Origin: Euphorbia lathyris
Lineage: Eukaryota > Streptophyta > Magnoliopsida > Malpighiales > Euphorbiaceae
Reading direction: 5' to 3'
Assembly: GCF_963576675.1 (NCBI RefSeq)
Contig: NC_088910.1
Coordinates: 26,104,531-26,168,530, forward strand
Length of the DNA stretch: 64,000 nucleotides
The position numbers were made by a program, and so were the translations under genes. Under the pieces are notes generated by a model, which was not told the origin of the DNA, did no database searches, and worked only from the letters and a program-made list of their open reading frames with translations. Of this stretch, positions 36,418-47,605 are shown piece by piece (the first letter of the stretch is position 1; every line of letters starts with the position of its first letter).

Positions 36418-38756
36418 CTTGTTAGACGAGGTGCCGCGGCCTAATCTCCCGGGCGGACCGGGGGGTGGACAACCTCATGGCGACGTAAGCGGTGATTGGC
36501 GCCGAAAGCAACCAATCGTGGAATCAAGCTGCTCGGCAGGACCGGAGCTCGGAGATATGGAAGAGTCGCCACCCACGAATGGGAAAATGAACACCGATCC
36601 CTTGCGGGAGACCGGTGTGGGTTCGGGAAACTTAGGTACGAGCCGAGAAGGCTAGCTCCTTTCTGGAGAAAGGCTACTAGGCACCCCGACATCGCCCGGT
36701 TATGAACCACCGGCCTCCTACTCAGCATGTTAGGCGATAACAGACTAATCGTATACTTCTTTAAGTTTAAAATTCATTTGAAACCTTTTCTTTCTTTTTT
36801 CAGAAACCGTTTTGAGCATATATTATTGGAAAGCCATATTAGTAAAGAATCACCCATTTATATTATACATACACAGAGAAGGGGGAAGAAAGAAGTGATT
36901 TATTTGCAACTTTATTTAAATGTCATGCCGTGTGTTTATTCTACACTAACTTATTTTCCCAAAACGAGTTTATTTACATGGTTCGCACCTTAATCACCGT
37001 TGGAACGATTTAAGTGCGTTTTAAAACCCTGATTAGTGAAGTTTACTCGAGTCGCCGTTGGAACGACTCAAGTGCTTTGGAAACGTTTGAGACAAAAACC
37101 TTTAGTTAAGAAAACGTGGTTAAACATACAAGTCAGTTTTATTTTGTACAAATCCTTTAAGAAAATGATTCAAAAACTCTATTATTCACAAAGAAAGCGA
37201 TTTTAATTACCATGTTCACTTAATCCGCCTTTGGAACGGATTAAGGTTTTAAAACGTGGTGTTTTGAGAAACGATTTTGAAATGTCAAGAAAACTCTATT
37301 TATTGAGATTAAGAACCTCTAAAAATTCATTAGTTTAAATAATTAAATTGAAAACTCCTTTGTGACTTATTTTCCCATTTTCTTTAATGAATCTTTACTT
37401 GTCATAATTAAAACAATAAACCATTGAATCACAAGTCACTCCCAAATAAAGCCCATTTGAAATAGGGACCCATAAATGGTCCAAAAGAAATAATATAAAC
37501 ATATATATATATATATACATTTCAATCAAAAAGAGGATATGAAATAAAAGTTAATGGAAAAAGATTATATTATACATATATGAAAATACTAAACATAACA
37601 CATTTATACTTTAAACATTTGAAAATAGTAACTAAAACTCTTAAATAAGAAAATAACATTTATCCCCAAAATAGTTTTTCTTAATAATAATTGATATAGC
37701 CCAAAATATCCCAAAACTATATATATACATAACTAATATAGTTTTAAATGTCAAAAATAATATATATTCACCCCAATATCTACTAATTATCCCCCAAAAT
37801 GTCCAAGTAAATAACATTTAAAATAAAATCTAATATAACTCAAATGAATTAAAAAGATAATATATATATATACATATACTTATAATTAAAAATAGAATGA
37901 AAAGTGATATAAAAAATATCCTAAATAATTATGCATACTAAATGTCTAAAATAATTTGAAAACATATATTACATAACTATACATATATGTATAAAGGATT
38001 AAAAGCTTGAAAGTTAAGAAAAATGGACTAAAATGGCATTTTTTACATTCTGGCAGATTTACCGACGGAAAATCCATCGGTAAACAGCAATTAGTGACAG
38101 AAACGGCAAATTACAGCAGCACTCCAATTATTTCCAGATTTATTCAAAAGCTTTAAATTAAATCTAATTCAATCGTTTTGGATTTCCGAACTACCAAAAA
38201 TGGATCATAGTCAATAACGGAAATTTCTAAAACGACGTTTTTATTTTAAAACGTTATTTGGAAGTTCTTTGAATTAAAACTTATAATTACAACGTTTTCA
38301 ATACCCGAACTACCTTTTTATCGGATCACGGTTCGTATTGGGATATCAAAACGAGGTTTTTTATTTTAAAACAAAACCGAATTTTATTCAACACGAGACG
38401 AGAATTAAATAAATACGCTAATTAAATAAAACGTGATAAAATAAATGAATAACTAAATAAATAAAAACTATAACATAAAAAATAAATAGAAGAAGAAAAT
38501 AAATTAAATAAAATAAAAGAGTCTAGTCCTCGGATAATACCTTAAATTCGGTATCGGACAGTTGAAGCCGATTGATTCCACGAGTCGTGATTTTCCGTTT
38601 TTTTTGTGTTGTTTTAGTAAAAATTTAACTTTGGAAAATTTGGATTTTTTTGGGAAAAAAAATATTTTCTCCAAAAAATTGACTCTCTCTCTAAAAATGT
38701 TTAGAGTGAGAAAGCTCCAAAAATTTCCCTCTCTCTCAAATGCATGGGGATCCGTG

Positions 38757-38766
38757 CTTTTTATAG
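38757..38766 (-). promoter_or_regulatory. TATA box of the LARD 5' LTR
   Basis: The - strand reads CTATAAAAAG, followed about 30 bases downstream by CATTTGAGAGAGAGG, a plausible start of the R region. Immediately upstream (38789-38820) is a hairpin with 13-base perfect arms, and beyond it the palindrome array. Confidence 0.6.
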
Positions 38767-38788
38767 GCAAACGGATCCCCGGAAAAAT

Positions 38789-38820
38789 GGGCGACGCCCG
38801 AGTAAAATCGGGCGTCGCCC
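38789..38820. repeat. Strong hairpin upstream of the LARD TATA box
   Basis: GGGCGACGCCCGA, six-base loop GTAAAA, then the perfect complement TCGGGCGTCGCCC. The same hairpin is in the other LTR at 24022-24053. Each arm also contains a smaller GGGCG..CGCCC palindrome. Confidence 0.9.
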
Positions 38821-38849
38821 AAGGGGGTTGGGGTGGCCGCCCATGGCAT

Positions 38850-39040
38850 GTTGGGCGGCCGCCCAACCCTCCGTTGGGCGGCCGCCCAACATTTGTTGGG
38901 CTACCGCCCAACATTGTTGGGCGGCCGCCCAACATTTGTTGGGCGATCGCCCAACAATTGTTGGGCGGCCGCCCAACAGCGTTGGGCGAGCGCCCAACAG
39001 CGTTGGGCGTCCGCCCGACGTGGTTGGGCGCTCGTCCAAC
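38850..39040. repeat. Array of nine 18-bp palindromes in the LARD 5' LTR U3
   Basis: Nine units of GTTGGGCG-NN-CGCCCAAC with period 21-23 bases. Arms are nearly constant; centres vary (GGCCGC, CTACCG, CGATCG, CGAGCG, CGTCCG, CGCTCG). Spacers are ATT, ATTT, AATT, AGC or GTG. The partner LTR has one unit (24083-24100). Confidence 0.95.
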
Positions 39041-39810
39041 GGCCGTCGGGGCGCGCACGTCCCGCGGCCGTCGAGCTCGCGTTCCGTGCCGTCAGGTGTC
39101 CACGCGTCGTGGCCGCCGAACGTGCGTTCCGCGCTGCCGGGCGCACACACCCCGTGGTCGACGAGCATGCGTTCCGCACCGCCGGGCCCGTGCATCGTTC
39201 GGATGCCGAGCACGTGCCATTCGTGGTTGGATTCATGCATCCGACTGTCGTCGAACGTGCGCCGGCCGCCGCTAAGCACTCGCACCATGCCGCTAAGTAT
39301 TCGCGAGCCATCCGATCAACAACAGCGACCCGCCGTAACTCTTTCTTCTTTATTATGTACTTATTATTCTTTATATATTTTTTGTTTTTCAAAACTTCCG
39401 GAATCAATTGTTTCAACCGTCTTGTTTTCAGGTTTTCGTCACAGGTCCTCCGACTCGGTGTCTACAGCCGCACCAGAGGTGATGGCGTGATGTTCATGCG
39501 TCCGTGTGACGTATGGGCAATTATTTATTTACTTTTTTTAATTTAGTTAAATTTAATTAAATTTTTGTAATTTTTAGATCGTTTAATTTAGTTTAACTAA
39601 ATTTTTATGTTGTAAATTTTAGTTAAGTGTAGTTGTTGTAAATTTTATTTTGTTTAATTTAGTTTAACTAAATCTTTATTTTGTTAAATTTTTATTTTGT
39701 TAATTCAGGTATTTACGGGTTTAATTCAATAGCGCACTAATTTTTTTTTTACGTAACAGGTATTTACGGGTTTAATTTAATAGTGGACTAATTTTTTTTG
39801 TCCTCCCAAC

Positions 39811-40012
39811 ACGCGGGCGTGTGGCTATCACGCCCCACCGTGAGGTCGGACGTGTGGCTATCACGCCTCACCGTGTGGTCGGGCGTGATAGTTGCACGCC
39901 TCACCGTGTGGTCCGGCGTGATAGCCACACGCCCGACCACACAGTGAGGCGTGGGGCTATCACGCCCGACCATACGGTGAGGCGTGATAGCCACACGCCC
40001 GCGTGTCGAAAG
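39811..40012. repeat. Palindromic repeats, right array of the TIR element
   Basis: About seven units alternate between CGTGTGGCTATCACGCC and its complement GGCGTGATAGCCACACG, separated by CACCGTGTGGTC/GACCACACAGTG spacers that are themselves complementary. The block can fold into long cruciforms. It has the same architecture as 21480-21648 but a different arm sequence. Confidence 0.85.
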
Positions 40013-40235
40013 AGCAAAAAAATAGCCTTTTCCCACCCTTAACCCATGAAATGGCATTTTCGTCCTTTCACGGGACTAGAGGTGGGAATTTGAGGCTAGG
40101 TATAACAACGCCCATTAAAAACCAGCTCCAATAGCTTTTTAATTACTCCTCAAATTACTAAAAGTCTATTCACATCTTAGTTTCTCCTTATTCCATTTTT
40201 TATTAATAATTTATTATTTAGGAGTCTCTCTCCTC

Positions 40236-40780
40236 TAGGGATGGCAACGGGTAGGGTACCCGCGGATAGTGCCAATCCCAAACCCTTACCCTTTTATTTT
40301 TTAATTACCGTACCCTTCCCATTACCCTAACGGGTATATGTTTTGCATCCCATGCCCTTTCCATTTAATTCACGGGTACCCGCGGGTACACTTACCCGTT
40401 AAGAATCAATAAATAAAATAAAAAATATTACAAATTTAACAAAGTATAAATTTAATAATCGATTTAAAAATTGAACAAATTGAACCTTAATCAATAAAAA
40501 TAAAATAGTTTAGTGGTATCACTTAATGGTTAAAGAACAAAAGTTTAGTATTCAAATCTCATATCTTACATCCAAAACACAATAATATTTTTTAATATAT
40601 AAAAAATTTAAGACGGGTAACGGGTACCCTGGGGGGTCTTCCCATACCCGACCCATTACCCTAACGGGTAATGGTTTTGATCCCATACCCGTCTCATACC
40701 CTTTTATACAGGGTACGAGTAGTTCCATTAGGATCAGGTAGTGCGGGTACCCGCGGGTAGAGTACCCGTTGCCATCCCTA
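40236..40780. mobile_element. Non-autonomous hAT element
   Basis: 545 bases. It starts TAGGGATGGCAACGGGTAGG and ends with the complement (CCCGTTGCCATCCCTA). Inner GGTACCCGCGG-type words are present at both ends. Flanks CTCTCCTC (40228-40235) and CTCTCCTT (40781-40788) form an 8-bp duplication with one mismatch, as expected for hAT. No transposase ORF. Confidence 0.9.
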
Positions 40781-40901
40781 CTCTCCTTTAACTATTGGTA
40801 AATATAACAATAATTAATAATCTTAATGATAAAATAATAAGTAAGGAGTGCATACGAAGAGTATTGTTGGAGATATGTCTTAATCACTCTTAAATCACTA
40901 A

Positions 40902-41276
40902 GAGCATCTCCAATAGGGTGACATGGCTCTCTAGATTGTCAAATTTAGCTAGCTATTTAGAGAATGACCACTCCAACAAGGTGACATGGCTCTCTAAAAT
41001 AAATAGCTAGCCATTTTCACTAGCTAAATTTGGTTAGTCTCTTTGGCTAGCTATTTCTATTTTTTATTCATTCTTTCTCTTTCCTCTTTATATCTTTTTT
41101 CTACTTTTTCTTTTTTTCTTTAAATTTAATCACTTTTAATGATAAAATAATCAAATAGAGAGTCAACTAGCTAGCATGGTTGGAGCAAAACATAAATTTG
41201 ACTAGTTAAATTTGGCTAAACTAATATTTTATATTATTTTAGAGAGCCAAATAGCTAGTTAGTGTTGGAGATGCTC
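40902..41276. mobile_element. Harbinger-type MITE B
   Basis: 375 bases with ends GAGCATCTCCAATA... and ...TGTTGGAGATGCTC, flanked by TAA on both sides (40899-40901 and 41277-41279). Internal GTGACATGGCTCTCTA repeats and TAGCTAGCTATTT words. No ORF. Confidence 0.8.
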
Positions 41277-41524
41277 TAAGACCATATTCTTAATTTCAGT
41301 ATCAATCAGTTCAATTCAGTAATCAGTTTAATTCGGTAATTTATTATTACTTATTACTTATTATAATTATTTTTTCATTATTATCACTATTAGTAGAATC
41401 ATTATTAATTTTATCAAATTTTTATTTTAATTATTGCTATTTTTAAAAAATTATATTATTATTTTAGTTTCAGTATCAATTCAATTCAGTTTAGTTTTTT
41501 TCAGTCACAAAGAGCAGAGTCTAA

Positions 41525-41908
41525 GAGCATCTTCAATACAAGCACTCTTTAAAGTTGTCAAACATTAACTCCATCTCAAAATATATTATTTTATTTTATT
41601 TCTCATCCACATCACCTTTGGCAATTTAAAAAAAAAACTCTAATATAAAGCAACTCTAAAAGTTACCACTATGGTCTCACAAATCATTGTTTTATATATA
41701 ATTTATTTTAATTATAAATATTGTCATAAAATTTCACCAATAGTAGGCAACTAAATCAATTTGTATATTAAAAAAAATAAAGGTGTCAAAAATTAGCAAC
41801 ATTGTAATAATCATTTAAGCAACCTTTGTTACTCCAACGCAAGACACTCTTTCAAGCACCTTCCACCTCATCAATCACTCTTCCAAGCACATTGCATTGG
41901 AGATGCTC
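41525..41908. mobile_element. Harbinger-type MITE C
   Basis: 384 bases with ends GAGCATCTTCAATAC... and ...GCATTGGAGATGCTC, flanked by TAA (41522-41524 and 41909-41911). Same terminal sequence class as MITE B but a different interior. The ORF at 41826-42008 crosses its end and is not a gene. Confidence 0.8.
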
Positions 41909-41968
41909 TAAGAGTCAATTATTTATATTATTTTTAAAGAACGCATTAAGAGTCTTTTGGAGATACTC

Positions 41969-42253
41969 TAATACATCAAAAGCTCTTGAACTTGTCCAAA
42001 AAGCTTGATTGACCCCCTCAACTTACATGGTGTCTCGTTAGTCTCTTTAACTTGCTTAAAATAACCTATTGGCCACCTAAATTTGTTTAAAATGACATAT
42101 TGACCCTTTGGACTAGCTTACAATAATCCATTTGCCCCTTGAATTTGTTTAAAGTGATATAACTGTCTAAATCTTTAAAAAAAACTCAAAATTTAAAAAA
42201 TAAAGGCTTAATTCGTGATTTTAAGTCTTTAAAAAAAGTAACTTTTTGTTTTG
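41969..42253. other. Truncated repeat next to the gypsy element
   Basis: CTTGAACTTGTCCAAAAAGC and repeated TTTGTTTAAA.TGA.AT words look like one end of a plant miniature element whose other end was cut off by the gypsy insertion. No ORF. Confidence 0.35.
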
Positions 42254-43735
42254 TGTTGAGCGATTTCCGCAAGTACACGGTTTCGCTTGTAGTAATAAAA
42301 AGATATCGATCCCACATGGAACGTTTTTCAACAAAAACTTATTTATGTGTACATTAAATACGACCTAAGGTTTATATAAATAGATAATCGTTATTTGAAT
42401 TTGGTTTTGAGATTGATTGAATAAGAATTAGGATAGAATATATAGAATGTTAGAAATCAATTCTGTTTTGAATATGAATTACAAAGCAGAAACGTTTAGT
42501 GTTTAAAATAAGAGAATAATTGTGTTCGTTTGCATTAAGCAAAGAAAACAACTCTAAACTTTGTATAAATTATAAGAATGTAATAACGTAAACTCCTTCA
42601 ATTAAAGGGCTTTGAACCGCAGACAATCTTCCTACGGTCGGGATAGATTGCTACCTTAATCAAATTAACACTTATTTGCATAAGAATTAATTTGTCTAAG
42701 TGTTCAACAAAGTTTCCTTGTAAAGATATTGAATTCAACTACGTTTTAATGAAAACACCAGAACTCACTTCGGATCAATTACAGAAGTGCTACATAAAAA
42801 TTTATTGAATTGCATGAACTTTATTAGATGAAGTATGAATTTGATACAAGTTTATAGAGAATAAAAAGCATGGAAGCATTCAAACGACATGAGAGTTCCG
42901 GGTCATCAATCCTTTCCTCAAACCTCGTTAGAGTTTGTCAGGCTCGTGGGTCGAATCCGCTACTTAATCTTCTCGCTGAATCTTCGGAATAGAGACGGAC
43001 ACTTCTACTACCAAAATGTAAACTAATAAGAACAGATCTTAATCTAAATCTAAAGGCTATTGTGTTTGTAATTATTTATTATACAATGTGTGTACATCAT
43101 ATTGCGTTTTACAAAATCGAACTTCTAACTCTGAATCGTTTGACTCAGAATTTCTGCATTAATTCTGTACTAAATCTTAACTCTAAAAATCATATATTCA
43201 ATTCTGAAATCAACTCTTTATTTTTAGATGTTGAAGAGTCGGGTCTAAAGAACGTGCCTGCTGTGAAGAGACGTTCTTATCCAATCGAACGGACGTGTAT
43301 CTTTGAAAACGAACAAGTGTATATTGTGCTGCCTGAAAATCTGAACTTACCGAGAATGGAAATTCTCGACCGAGAATGGGGAAATACAATTTTCAGCCTT
43401 CGAACGAAAGGGAAGGATGTCTGGGTGACGTATGTCGTGACCGAGAATGGAGGATTCTCGGTCGCGACACAGGTAATTATTCCCGGATCAGACTTTGTTC
43501 CTCGTCTTAGTTTCGGTGCGTTTGATTTTTGTCGTCTTTGACTCCTTTTGTAGGGTTTTTCCTTCGTTTTTGACCTCTTTTCGTTCCTATTTGGAATTTA
43601 CCAAATATTTAAGTACCTTGCATGAAAGAAACATATTCGAACGTAAAAGTACTCAAAATAGATATAAACAGCACAAATTCATAGCAAAACTGATGTAAAT
43701 ATTAATGATATTTTAGGTATATTTTGGGCTTAACA
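42254..43735 (-). repeat. 3' LTR of the gypsy element
   Basis: 1482 bases, TGTTGAGC...GCTTAACA. It is about 96-97 percent like the right LTR by eye. The ORF 43062-43541 on the + strand and its equivalent 55448-55903 in the other LTR are LTR shadows. Contains the palindrome pair at 43350-43378 and 43433-43470. Confidence 0.88.
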
Positions 43736-45211
43736 AATCTCTATACTTAATCTTTTGCTAGTCCCGAGCAAAATTTCACTGAATTTATTCTTTAGCTAAT
43801 CTCTTTGTGAAAATAAAACATATATCTTTGTATTACTTTTAAAATTAGTTAAGCCGAAAAGATTAACTTCGCATGACAAATTTATACGCAAATATCAAAC
43901 TAACTAGTATAAATACGATATATCATTCGTCTTGTATTTTCATTTTTTAAAATTGAAGTATTCGGGACGATATAAGCACGCATGTTATTGAGTCTTTCAT
44001 CTTAGGGCATTTCAAAGCACAAAATTTCCTTTTCCAAACCTAAACTATTACATTAAATGAGTAAGTATTTAGGATAATTATTTGCTTAGTTGCGCCCGAG
44101 ATAAGGGTAGTCTTGATCGTAACTTTATATGCATTTTATTCGCTTTGTGTTTGCTTAAGAGGTATCGACCATGCCATGGGTGGACGCAGTCGTTACTTTA
44201 AACTTAAACACGATTAATTTTTGCTTTTAACGTTCCTTCCATACCTCGATTGTGATAAGGGTGGTCGCAATCGTGGCTAAAAGTAAACGATACTTAAGTA
44301 TTCTTCCCTTTCATACCTCGGTTGTGATAAGGTTGGTCTCAATCGTGGCCAAAAGTTAAGAATACGACTAATTGATTTATTAATATGAAATTAAAATTGT
44401 AAATTGGGAAAAACAAAAATAGCACATTCATCCTATATTGACTTAAAATTCAACATGTATTATGGCTAAAGTTTCCTTAAAAACTTCAATTGGTGTTAAT
44501 GTAAGACGAAATCAAATCGAGCTAAAAATTGTTAGTTCAATTTAATGCCTATAAATCTAATTGAAAATTTAAAATAAGATTTATTGTATCATGAATTGCA
44601 TGATAGAAAATAGAGATTGAAAATAAAGAATTTTTTTACTTAAATACATTCACTCGAGACGTTTTTATTTAAAATCGTATCGAAGATTTGTGAAAATTTT
44701 AAAAATATTGCCCGTATAGAAATATATTATTTCTAACGATGACGATAACCTAAAAATAGTCATAAGTTAAATATATTTTAAACATATGAAAAATCTAAGT
44801 TTATAATGATGTTATTAAAACAATGTGATTGAGAAATACTATGTGTTGAATAAAAACGTTGCAAAATATGTTGCATTTGCATAAAAGAAATGGTGCATTT
44901 AAAATGTTAAATGTTGCTTAAAAATTCGTTGCATTAAGTCGTAATAAAAATTAAATGATATATGCAATATCTCCTCCCACACTTAATTTGGATCATGTCC
45001 TCATTGGTGTAAAAATTGATAAAACACAAAAAATATACGAAATAACACATACGAAATAATAGAAAAATAAGCAAATAAATGTATCGAACATGAGATATAA
45101 AAAGAAAAGCATTCATTATAATTGAAAAATAGAATTGTACCAAACAAAATGGAAATAAAAATTGTACCAAATGAAAACATAACACGAAAAATATGAAAGA
45201 AAAGATAAAAC
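43736..45211. other. Non-coding 3' region of the gypsy element
   Basis: Lies between the accessory ORF B and the 3' LTR. The 20 bases next to the LTR read AAAGATTAAGTATAGAGATT on the - strand, a weak polypurine tract (the cognate next to the right LTR has GTGTGGAGATT). A motif ATACCTCG.TTGTGATAAGG.TGGTC..AATCGTGGC recurs (44100, 44240, 44320). No protein ORF. Confidence 0.55.
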
Positions 45212-46429
45212 CTAAACATTTGAGGGTGAATCCGGTGGAGATGGTGAAGTTTCAATGTTTTGACGACGGAAGAACGAGAGCATCCGACGACGGGTGGACT
45301 TGTGTTCCCTCCTCAAGTTATTGAGATTGTCATTCATCACCATGTTGTTCTCAACCAAATCATAAATTCTTAAATTCATTTATCGATTATGGGAATTGAT
45401 TTGGTTCAAAATCCTTCTTAAATCAACCGGATCCTCATCTTGTGGTGCTTGGGCTTGGGGTTGTGCGTGTGGTGCATCCACCGCTTCCTCCTCCGCTCCT
45501 CCTTCTTCGTTACCTACAAATTGAGAACTCAAGGCTCCTCCTCCCATATTACCACGAAGATGGGCAATACGTGACTCATAAGAAACAAAAACGGGAGGAA
45601 CCGAAGTAAGCAATAAGTGAGCTCATTCAAGAGCTGAAATATCCAAAAGAGGGACATATCCATGGTAGGAAGACATATCATACTCGGCCAATTCTCCACG
45701 TGCACCCAATACTAAAGCGGTAATAAAATTACCTAGAGGGACTTGAGTAGTGTGAGCCCTCGAAGCACGATATAAATTATCAAATAGCATGCCAATGCTA
45801 TCAACCCTTAAAACTTTAAACAAGCAATCAATGATGAACAAATCCCGAACTTGAATCTTGGAACTCTCAACACGGCCAAACAATGAAAAACTCAAGAATT
45901 TGTGAAAGAAAAACAAACAATTGTCCCTAATCATCTTGCTTGAATGATTTTTTGAATTAAAATAGGCTTGCCCCGAAAGAGTATTCCAAATGGTGTCATT
46001 ATCAAAATCCTTAGGCTTGTCAAAGAAATTACTAGTAGGAAAACCGAACATATTTCCCATTGCTTTATAATCAATAGTGTAAGTTACACCATTGTTTCTA
46101 AAAGTGATGAAATTCCTCTTCTTATCAATTTGCAAGGTAACCAAAAATTCCACAATGTACTCCGTAATGCTAGGAAATTTCATTGAAGCAAAAGTATGCC
46201 AACCTAAAGTATCGAGGTAAGCATTAATCCGAGTAGAGAAATTTAACTCTCTTACCGAATCGAAATCAAGGAAATGCATGTCAACAAACTCCCTCTTTGC
46301 ACTTGAAAAATGAGTGAAGCAAGCGGCCTCTTCCTCGGAAGCTATATCGAAATAAGCTCCACAACAAATACGAAGGCGATTTGCTTCCGTAACCTTAGGC
46401 TTGATTCCGGCAACTTTGGTTCTAGGCAT
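45212..46429 (-). pseudogene. Gypsy accessory ORF B (env position), paralogue of ORF A
   Basis: From ATG at 46429 the frame runs 268 residues to a TGA at 45623-45625. It then continues in the same frame to a TAA at 45380-45382 and on to TAG at 45212: 406 codons with two in-frame stops. The N-terminal part has YLDTLGWHTFASMKFPSI, FRNNGVTYTID, FGFPTSNFF, HKFLSFSLFGRVESSKIQ and GNFITALVLGARGE. It is unmistakably related to ORF A. The C-terminal part is acidic, Pro/Gln/Ala-rich (QPQAQAPQDEDP) and then basic. This is the protein class annotated in plant genomes as putative plant transposon protein. Its function is unknown; no signal peptide or transmembrane segment is evident, so envelope function is not supported. 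Confidence 0.75.
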
Positions 46430-47605
46430 TATGGTGTGTGTTAGGGTTTGAAAATAGGGAAGAAGAGATGTAGAGAGAATAGCAAAAGCTTGAAGAAGAG
46501 TTTGGGAATGGTAAGGGTTAATGAATGAAAAAGTAGGTAGATGTAAGGGTAATTGATTATGAATAGGGTATGAATAAATTGGGAAGAGTAAAAGTAGTGT
46601 ATTGGGAAGAGTTTAGAGTGAGGGATTGGGTAAAAATTGAGGTGATGTGATGTTTGTGTAAGGAGTAGATATATATAGGGTTGAATAGAGTGATTTATAG
46701 GTAGATTAGAAATAGGAATAGGCTAAATTTAGTGCCAAAATCGGACTCCACCGGCCATACAGCACGTGTGTCGCGACCGAGAATCCAGATTTTCGGTCGT
46801 GACACGTCATTTTCAGAGAGAAAATCTCTCTGAAAACTTCACATTTTCGCTGAACTTACCGAGAATAATTAATTCTCGGCCGAGAATCTGCCCTTGGTGG
46901 CTGAAATTCGTGCATATTAACTCCATTCGTGCAATTTCCTGAGTAATTATGTCCTGAAACTAATTAAAGTTGTACCTATACTCAAAAACACAAATTAAAA
47001 AGCATTAAATATAAGGAAAACCAAATGTTTGTCCTTATTAATTAGGAAAATAATGAGACATGAATGCCTTAATTAGGGTTAATGAATCATTAATGTACAT
47101 TAAAGTATATAAGTTAAATGAACCGTCTTAAATATAATTAAATGTAAGTTCATGTATGTATTAATTCATTGTTTGAAACCTTAAACTGTTAAACAAAAGC
47201 AAATGAATTAATTATGATACAGATACATAAGTTAATGAAATTATGGGTAATAAGTTCAAACGGATATATGTGTTAATCATTATAGAAGATCATATAAGTT
47301 CATTAAAATCATTATCATGTTCATATTGTAATAATGATTAGAATTCATTAACATGAAATGGATTTTATACAGATTGATTCATTATCGTATAGAAATTGGA
47401 ACAGATATATAAACCAGAATCAAATTAAGAAATGAACTGAAATTTTATTTCATAACACATATTTACAAAAATGAATAAAAACATATATACAAAGAAAAAT
47501 TAAAAACGAAACAAACACAAACGAAAACAAATAAAACCTAAATAACTGAAACTAAATATTCATCCCGCGGAATTGGGATTCGTCTTGCCCTATAACGTTC
47601 AATCT
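46430..47605. other. Spacer between gypsy accessory ORFs A and B
   Basis: Non-coding, AT-rich except for the palindrome pair (46768-46805 and 46859-46888) about 340 bases upstream of ORF B. Direct TTAATGAA/TTCATTAA-type words between 47040 and 47400. Confidence 0.6.
46768..46888. repeat. Palindrome pair upstream of ORF B
   Basis: GTGTCGCGACCGAGAAT and ATTTTCGGTCGTGACAC form the first near-perfect palindrome (46768-46805). After a gap of 53 bases that itself contains a hairpin (TTTTCAGAGAG/CTCTCTGAAAA), ACCGAGAATAATTAATTCTC-GGCCGAGAAT forms the second (46859-46888). Confidence 0.85.

Larger units (their letters stand above)
21649..39466 (-). mobile_element. LARD-like LTR retrotransposon (17.8 kb, no pol)
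   Basis: Two long near-identical LTRs in direct orientation flank a 12 kb interior. On the - strand each LTR begins TGTAGACACCGAGTC and ends CTAACA. The element is bounded by a 5-bp duplication GCCGC (21644-21648 and 39467-39471). A primer-binding site next to the right LTR and a polypurine tract next to the left LTR fix the orientation as minus, so the 5' LTR is the right one. The interior has no reverse transcriptase, protease or integrase, only a gag-tail-like ORF plus large repeat arrays. By layout (very long LTRs, gag tail of Tat/Ogre type, tandem repeats before the 3' LTR) it is a non-autonomous LARD derived from Ty3/gypsy Tat-like elements. LTRs differ by a few percent by eye, plus length changes. 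Confidence 0.85.
36420..39466 (-). repeat. 5' LTR of the LARD
   Basis: 3047 bases, 224 longer than its partner. The extra length is nearly all in 38850-39200, where the single palindrome of the partner becomes an array of nine and the GCGTTCCGCGCTGCCGGGC-type unit is also repeated. Elsewhere the two LTRs align with scattered substitutions and small indels. Confidence 0.9.
21223..40113. mobile_element. Terminal-inverted-repeat DNA element (about 1.07 kb) split by a 17.8 kb retrotransposon
   Basis: The left end GTGAATTACTATACCCATCC and the right end read inward, GGGCGTTGTTATACCTAGCC, continue as matching inverted repeats for at least 60 bases (ATTCTCACC/ATTCCCACC, then ACCCTGTGAAAAGACCGAAA versus GTCCCGTGAAAGGACGAAAA). 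An 8-bp direct repeat ATTAAAAA flanks the whole (21215-21222 and 40114-40121). An 8-bp duplication fits hAT; an eroded 9-bp Mutator duplication is possible. Removing the LARD leaves ~1.07 kb without an ORF, rich in palindromes near both ends. The right half contains an AT-rich core (39515-39800). Confidence 0.7.
40122..41968. mobile_element. Harbinger-type MITE A, second copy, interrupted
   Basis: Sequence at 40122-40235 and 40789-40895 matches the MITE in SEUSS-LIKE intron 2 (TTTTTTATTAATAATTTATT, ATTGGTAAATATAACAA, AATGATAAAATAATAA, AGTATTGTTGGAGATAT). The matching right end (GAGTCAATTATTTATATTAT... GATACTC, then TAA) resumes at 41912-41968. A hAT element and two other MITEs sit between. 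The left end is next to, or disrupted by, the TIR element whose target duplication is 40114-40121. Confidence 0.55.

Noticed and set aside
38504..39546. Overlapping 170-248 residue ORFs in all frames with RPPN/GRPT repeats
   Set aside because: They arise from the GC-rich palindrome array, which has few stop codons in any frame; the partner LTR lacks most of the array.
43062..43541. 159-residue + strand ORF duplicated at 55448-55903
   Set aside because: Lies inside both LTRs, antisense to the element; duplication reflects the LTR pair, and the frame includes the palindromes.
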